A DNA stretch of 9,088 nt from Candidatus Krumholzibacteriia bacterium (GTDB lineage: Bacteria > Krumholzibacteriota > Krumholzibacteriia > LZORAL124-64-63): assembly GCA_030643455.1 (NCBI GenBank), contig DAOWLV010000100.1, positions 1-9,088 on the forward strand, given 5' to 3'. Made by a program: the position numbers and the translations under genes. Each line of letters starts with the position of its first letter. Position 1 is the first letter of the stretch. Below, one piece after another: positions 6,121-9,088 of the stretch. The notes under the pieces were generated by a model, which did not search any database, had not been told where the DNA came from, and was given only the letters and a program-made list of their open reading frames with translations.

Positions 6121-7292
6121 ACCATCCGGAGGGTCCGCGCCCCCAGCCAGGCATACACCACCCCGAACCCCACCACGATGGCCGTCGGCAGCATGATGGC
6201 CTCAATACCGTGCCCGAATGTCACCACTGCATGAAAAGCATTCATCGCCCAGTAGGTCGGGAAGAAGGACCCGATGATCTGGGCGGAGCGCGGCATGATC
6301 TCCATCGGCCACCAGCAGCCCCCCAGCGCGGAAAAAACCATTCCCGCCAGCCAGCCCAGGCTCTCGGCCTGCTGGGTGGTACGGAACAGCCCGCCGAACA
6401 GCAGGGTCAAGGCCGCCACGGCGAAGGCGAAGGGAATGGTGAACAGGGCCACGATCCACCAGCCCGGTCCCCAGGTGAACTCGATGCCGAACAAGTGCAT
6501 TTCTCCGATGGCCTGGCCGGCGGCCATCAGGATCATGGCCTGGAAGAATCCCACCATTCCCAGGTGGAGAAGTTTGCCCATGATGATCTCGCCACGCGAT
6601 AGCGGCGTCGTCGCCAGGCGGGAAAGTGTGCCGTACAGTTTTTCCCTGGTCAGACTCTGGCTGCCGCCGATGAGCACCGTCATCACCATGAACATCGTCA
6701 ACATGCCCGGCACCGACTGGCCGGCCCCGGAAGCGACCGGACGTCCAGTCCCGGCGAATCTCTGGGAAACGGTGATCCGGCGCGGCTCCTGGATCAGTTT
6801 CTTCAGCCGCTCGCGGTCCTCGTCGGACACGGGCGCGCCCTGGGGATGATCCCAACGGATCAAGGCGCCCAGGAATGCGACCTGCACCTGATGCAGCCGA
6901 ACATCGGCCGCCGCATCGTATTCGATGTTGCTTGTGGACTGCTTGGTGAAATCCAGCTGGACCTGCTCGGCCGCCAGCACCTTGGCCGTGAAATCGGCTG
7001 GAACAGCCAGGCGGCGGATGTAATCGGTGGTGTCGGCCTCAGCCCGGCTGAGCAGGGTGGTATCGAATTCTTCGCCGCGCAGCTGGTCGAGGAATAGCTC
7101 ACCCATGAAACCCTGGTCCTCGTTGACCACCTGCAGGGAAATTCTCACATCCGCCGGACCCCCGCCTCCGCCCAGCACCACACTGAAGAACAACATGAAC
7201 ATCACCGGCATGAGGAACATGAAAAAGAAGTTCTCCCGCTCCAGGATGAACAGCTTCGTGTCGTGAACGGCCAGATGCAGGACGCGCCTCAT
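6117..7292 (-). CDS. ABC-2 type exporter permease, second subunit
   Basis: A 391-residue permease of the ABC-2 (NatB/YhaP-like, ABC2_membrane_3) family. One TM helix (about 22-40) is followed by a run of five Gly (41-45) and a large extracytoplasmic domain (46-190). Then come about five more TM helices (196-213, 241-262, 277-303, 312-327 and 365-384). REKLYGTLSRLATTPLSRGEII (216-237) is the family's amphipathic coupling segment that contacts the ATPase. I place the start at ATG 7292: it overlaps the upstream permease stop in ATGA, and MRRVLHLAVHDTKLF is a normal ABC-2 N-terminus. A longer frame reaching 7544 encodes His/Arg-rich shadow sequence of the upstream gene and is not used. With the other permease and the ATPase it should form a heteromeric exporter; the substrate cannot be read from sequence. 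Confidence 0.9.
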   Translation of the reverse strand: MRRVLHLAVHDTKLFILERENFFFMFLMPVMFMLFFSVVLGGGGGPADVRISLQVVNEDQGFMGELFLDQLRGEEFDTTLLSRAEADTTDYIRRLAVPADFTAKVLAAEQVQLDFTKQSTSNIEYDAAADVRLHQVQVAFLGALIRWDHPQGAPVSDEDRERLKKLIQEPRRITVSQRFAGTGRPVASGAGQSVPGMLTMFMVMTVLIGGSQSLTREKLYGTLSRLATTPLSRGEIIMGKLLHLGMVGFFQAMILMAAGQAIGEMHLFGIEFTWGPGWWIVALFTIPFAFAVAALTLLFGGLFRTTQQAESLGWLAGMVFSALGGCWWPMEIMPRSAQIIGSFFPTYWAMNAFHAVVTFGHGIEAIMLPTAIVVGFGVVYAWLGARTLRMV

Positions 7293-8536
7293 GATGTCAT
7301 CTCCCGGAAACGGCGCACGAGCAGCACCTGGGCCAGCGAGGTGGTGACCACGCCGATGGCCAGCAGCAGGATGATATTCTGGAAGATGCCGCCCACCCCC
7401 TCGCCCCCATAGACCAGCCGGGTGAACCCGTCGATGGCCCAGAAGTTGATCGTGAACTGGGCGGCAGCCTGCATGGGAGCCGGCATGTTGCCTACGGGCA
7501 TCATGCTTCCGCCGATGGCGCTCATGCCCATGATGACCAGCCACCCCATGAGCCCGGCCTGTTTTTCGGTTTTCACGAGACTGGTGACCAGGGCCAGGAA
7601 ACCGCAGGCTGCAAGGCTGAAGGAGGTGCCCAGCAACAGCGCACCCAGTGGATCAATGGGCGGTGAAATCCAGCCGAGCGTCAATCCGATTGCCCCCAGG
7701 ATCCCCATGACGATGACGCCGAACATCACCCCGAAAACCGTCTTGGCCCCCACGATGAGACCGATGCCCATGGGGGTGGCCATCTGCCGCTTGAGCATGC
7801 CGCTGTTTCGTTCCTCGTGAATGTCCCCCATGCTCCTGGTGGCCACGAACAGAAGAGCCATCACCGTGGTCATGATCAGGATGTAGCCGAACACGTTGAA
7901 CCCGGGACCATCGTCGTCGGATTCGCTTTCCTTGACGCTGCCCACTTTCACCAGCGGCGGGAACAGGTAGACCTCCACTCCGTCGATCTTGTCGGTGATC
8001 CCCGCGGCCAGCACGCCGACCTTGGCCGAGGCGGGCACCTTGTCGGCTTCCAGCATCACCTTCAAAACGCCCATCTCTTCACTCAGCAGACGCGAGGCCT
8101 GGTCCAGATAGGTCGCCACCACGTCGGCCCCCTGGGCGACGATCTCGGGTTTTATACCCTCGGCGGGATTGCGCACCACCGCAATCTCGGTCCTTCGATG
8201 ATCGAGGAACCTTTGGGTGAAGCTGTCCGGCAGCACCACCATCGCGCTGGCCTTGCCGGCTTCCATCATGGATGCGCCTTCGTCACCGACCGGCACGATC
8301 TCCAGGTATTCCTGGGATTCCGCCTGGCCAAGGGCGCCCATCAGGGCGTTGGACAGGAAGCCGTCTTCATCCTTGTTCTGCACCAGGACCTTGATGCGCG
8401 GGAACTCCGACCCACCACCACCGCCGCCGAGGCTGCCGATCGCCAGGCTCATGAACAGGGGAAAAACGATCATCACGATCGTCGCCATCGGGCTGCGCCA
8501 GCGGCGCAGAAGGTCCTTGCGGATCAGCACCCACAT
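7289..8536 (-). CDS. ABC-2 type exporter permease, first subunit
   Basis: A 415-residue ABC-2 permease, paralogous to the downstream one. It begins MWVLIRKDLLRRWRSP, the amphipathic elbow helix typical of the family, then TM1 (18-35), a run of six Gly (37-42) and a large extracytoplasmic domain (43-212). TM2 is at about 213-233, followed by the coupling segment HEERNSGMLKRQMATPM (240-256), which corresponds to the ERExGTLExLxxTP pattern. Four more TM helices follow (258-288, 296-320, 328-348, 385-405). The start has a strong GGGAGG (complement 8543-8548) seven bases upstream. It lies 37 nt after the ATPase stop and overlaps the second permease by 4 nt, so the order is ATPase, permease, permease. 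Drug, lipid or peptide export, or Na+ export as in NatAB, are all possible. Confidence 0.92.
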   Translation of the reverse strand: MWVLIRKDLLRRWRSPMATIVMIVFPLFMSLAIGSLGGGGGGSEFPRIKVLVQNKDEDGFLSNALMGALGQAESQEYLEIVPVGDEGASMMEAGKASAMVVLPDSFTQRFLDHRRTEIAVVRNPAEGIKPEIVAQGADVVATYLDQASRLLSEEMGVLKVMLEADKVPASAKVGVLAAGITDKIDGVEVYLFPPLVKVGSVKESESDDDGPGFNVFGYILIMTTVMALLFVATRSMGDIHEERNSGMLKRQMATPMGIGLIVGAKTVFGVMFGVIVMGILGAIGLTLGWISPPIDPLGALLLGTSFSLAACGFLALVTSLVKTEKQAGLMGWLVIMGMSAIGGSMMPVGNMPAPMQAAAQFTINFWAIDGFTRLVYGGEGVGGIFQNIILLLAIGVVTTSLAQVLLVRRFREMTS

Positions 8537-8573
8537 GGTGAACCTCCCTCGGCCGGCTGCCAGACCCGGGCCC

Positions 8574-9088
8574 TCAATTCCGCAGCTCCCGGCCGGTGAG
8601 CTTCAGGAACAGGTCTTCCAGGTTGGGCTCCTTTATGGAGATGTCATCGAATTTCAAACCCGACGAGAACAGGCTTTCCAGACTGTGGCTGATGCCGGGC
8701 CCGTCTCGGGTGACCAGAAGCATGGCCCGCTTGTCGTCGATCTCGATGGGCATCAAACCCTCGATCCCGGTCACCGCTTCACTCAGGACCGCCGCCGGAA
8801 AATCGCCCTGCACGGTCAGCAGACTGCCTTCGCCCAGCTGGGTCTTGAGATCGGCGACCGTTCCCTGGGACAGGATTTTTCCATTGTCGATGATGGCCAG
8901 CCGGTCGCACAGCTCCTCGGCCTCTTCCAGGTAGTGGGTGGTGTACAGCACCGTTCGACCGGCCGAAACCATGTCCCGGACCACGTCCAGGAGGTTCCGC
9001 CGGGCCTGGGGCTCGATGCCCGCGGTCGGCCCATCCTGCAGAATCAACTTGGGGTCATGGACAAGACGCATAGCAAGACTGAGGCGCC
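8574..9088 (-). CDS. ABC exporter ATPase, C-terminal part, cut by the window edge
   Basis: The open frame runs off the right edge (last full codon 9086-9084), so the Walker A and most of the signature motif are not visible. What remains is RLSLAMRLVHDPKL, just after the signature, then the Walker B/D-loop region, an H-switch TTHYLEEAEELCDR (His at about 8948-8946), and a C-terminal accessory domain of DUF4162 type ending PNLEDLFLKLTGRELRN. This is the NatA/CcmA-like ATPase class that pairs with ABC-2 permeases. Oddly, the Walker B/D-loop reads LILQDGPTAGIEP where LLLLDEPTAGLDP is usual: the Walker B Asp is kept, but the catalytic Glu is Gly and the D-loop Asp is Glu. An ATG at 9071 is internal, not the start. 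Neither the promoter nor the true start is in the window. Confidence 0.92.
   Translation of the reverse strand, partial: RLSLAMRLVHDPKLILQDGPTAGIEPQARRNLLDVVRDMVSAGRTVLYTTHYLEEAEELCDRLAIIDNGKILSQGTVADLKTQLGEGSLLTVQGDFPAAVLSEAVTGIEGLMPIEIDDKRAMLLVTRDGPGISHSLESLFSSGLKFDDISIKEPNLEDLFLKLTGRELRN

Noticed and set aside
7293..7544. N-terminal extension of the second permease
   Set aside because: The extra 84 codons translate to His/Arg-rich shadow sequence of the upstream permease; ATG 7292 with the ATGA overlap is the natural start.
7817..8599. Plus-strand open frame of 260 codons
   Set aside because: His/Gln-rich antisense of the first permease gene, with no domain resemblance.

Overview
The window reads as GC-rich chromosomal DNA from a Gram-negative (diderm) bacterium. 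Coding density is close to complete, GC is strong at third codon positions, and Shine-Dalgarno sequences are good. The NifX-like, UPF0251/DUF134 and CGGC-domain proteins belong to families common in anaerobic, often uncultured, lineages (Desulfobacterota-like or FCB-group-like). No 16S rRNA or marker gene is present, so this placement is a guess. I see no rRNA, tRNA, CRISPR array, insertion sequence or phage gene.

Left block (131-1898). A small HTH regulator of the DUF134/UPF0251 family lies on the minus strand. It is divergent from a three-gene plus-strand operon: a NifX/MTH1175-like Fe-Mo-cofactor-binding-type protein, a PaaI-like hotdog thioesterase whose start overlaps the previous gene by 17 nt, and a CGGC-domain protein. 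The 176-nt gap between the two units holds a good sigma70-type promoter for the regulator, with an imperfect palindrome over its -10. Next to the operon start is a tandem pair of TTC-N2-GAA half-palindromes. This looks like a small metal or Fe-S/redox handling unit with local transcriptional control.

Middle block (1917-6120). A 709-residue polytopic membrane protein of DUF6311 type (GT-C-like) is on the minus strand. Divergent from it is a two-gene plus-strand operon. The first protein is a four-TM MotA/TolQ/ExbB-like stator subunit with a short coiled-coil tail. The second is a one-TM MotB/ExbD-like partner with a conserved membrane Asp, about 165 residues of coiled coil, and a small C-terminal alpha/beta domain that does not look like the OmpA peptidoglycan-binding domain. 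This ion-driven motor pair is the most interesting item in the window: it fits neither classical MotAB, TolQR, ExbBD nor Zorya ZorAB.

Right block (6117-9088). A minus-strand ABC-2 exporter operon contains an ATPase (5' part cut by the window edge) followed by two paralogous permeases coupled by an ATGA overlap. The motor operon and the exporter operon converge so tightly that their stop codons share the same four bases, CTAG. The visible part of the ATPase has an unusual Walker B region: Gly stands where the catalytic Glu is expected.
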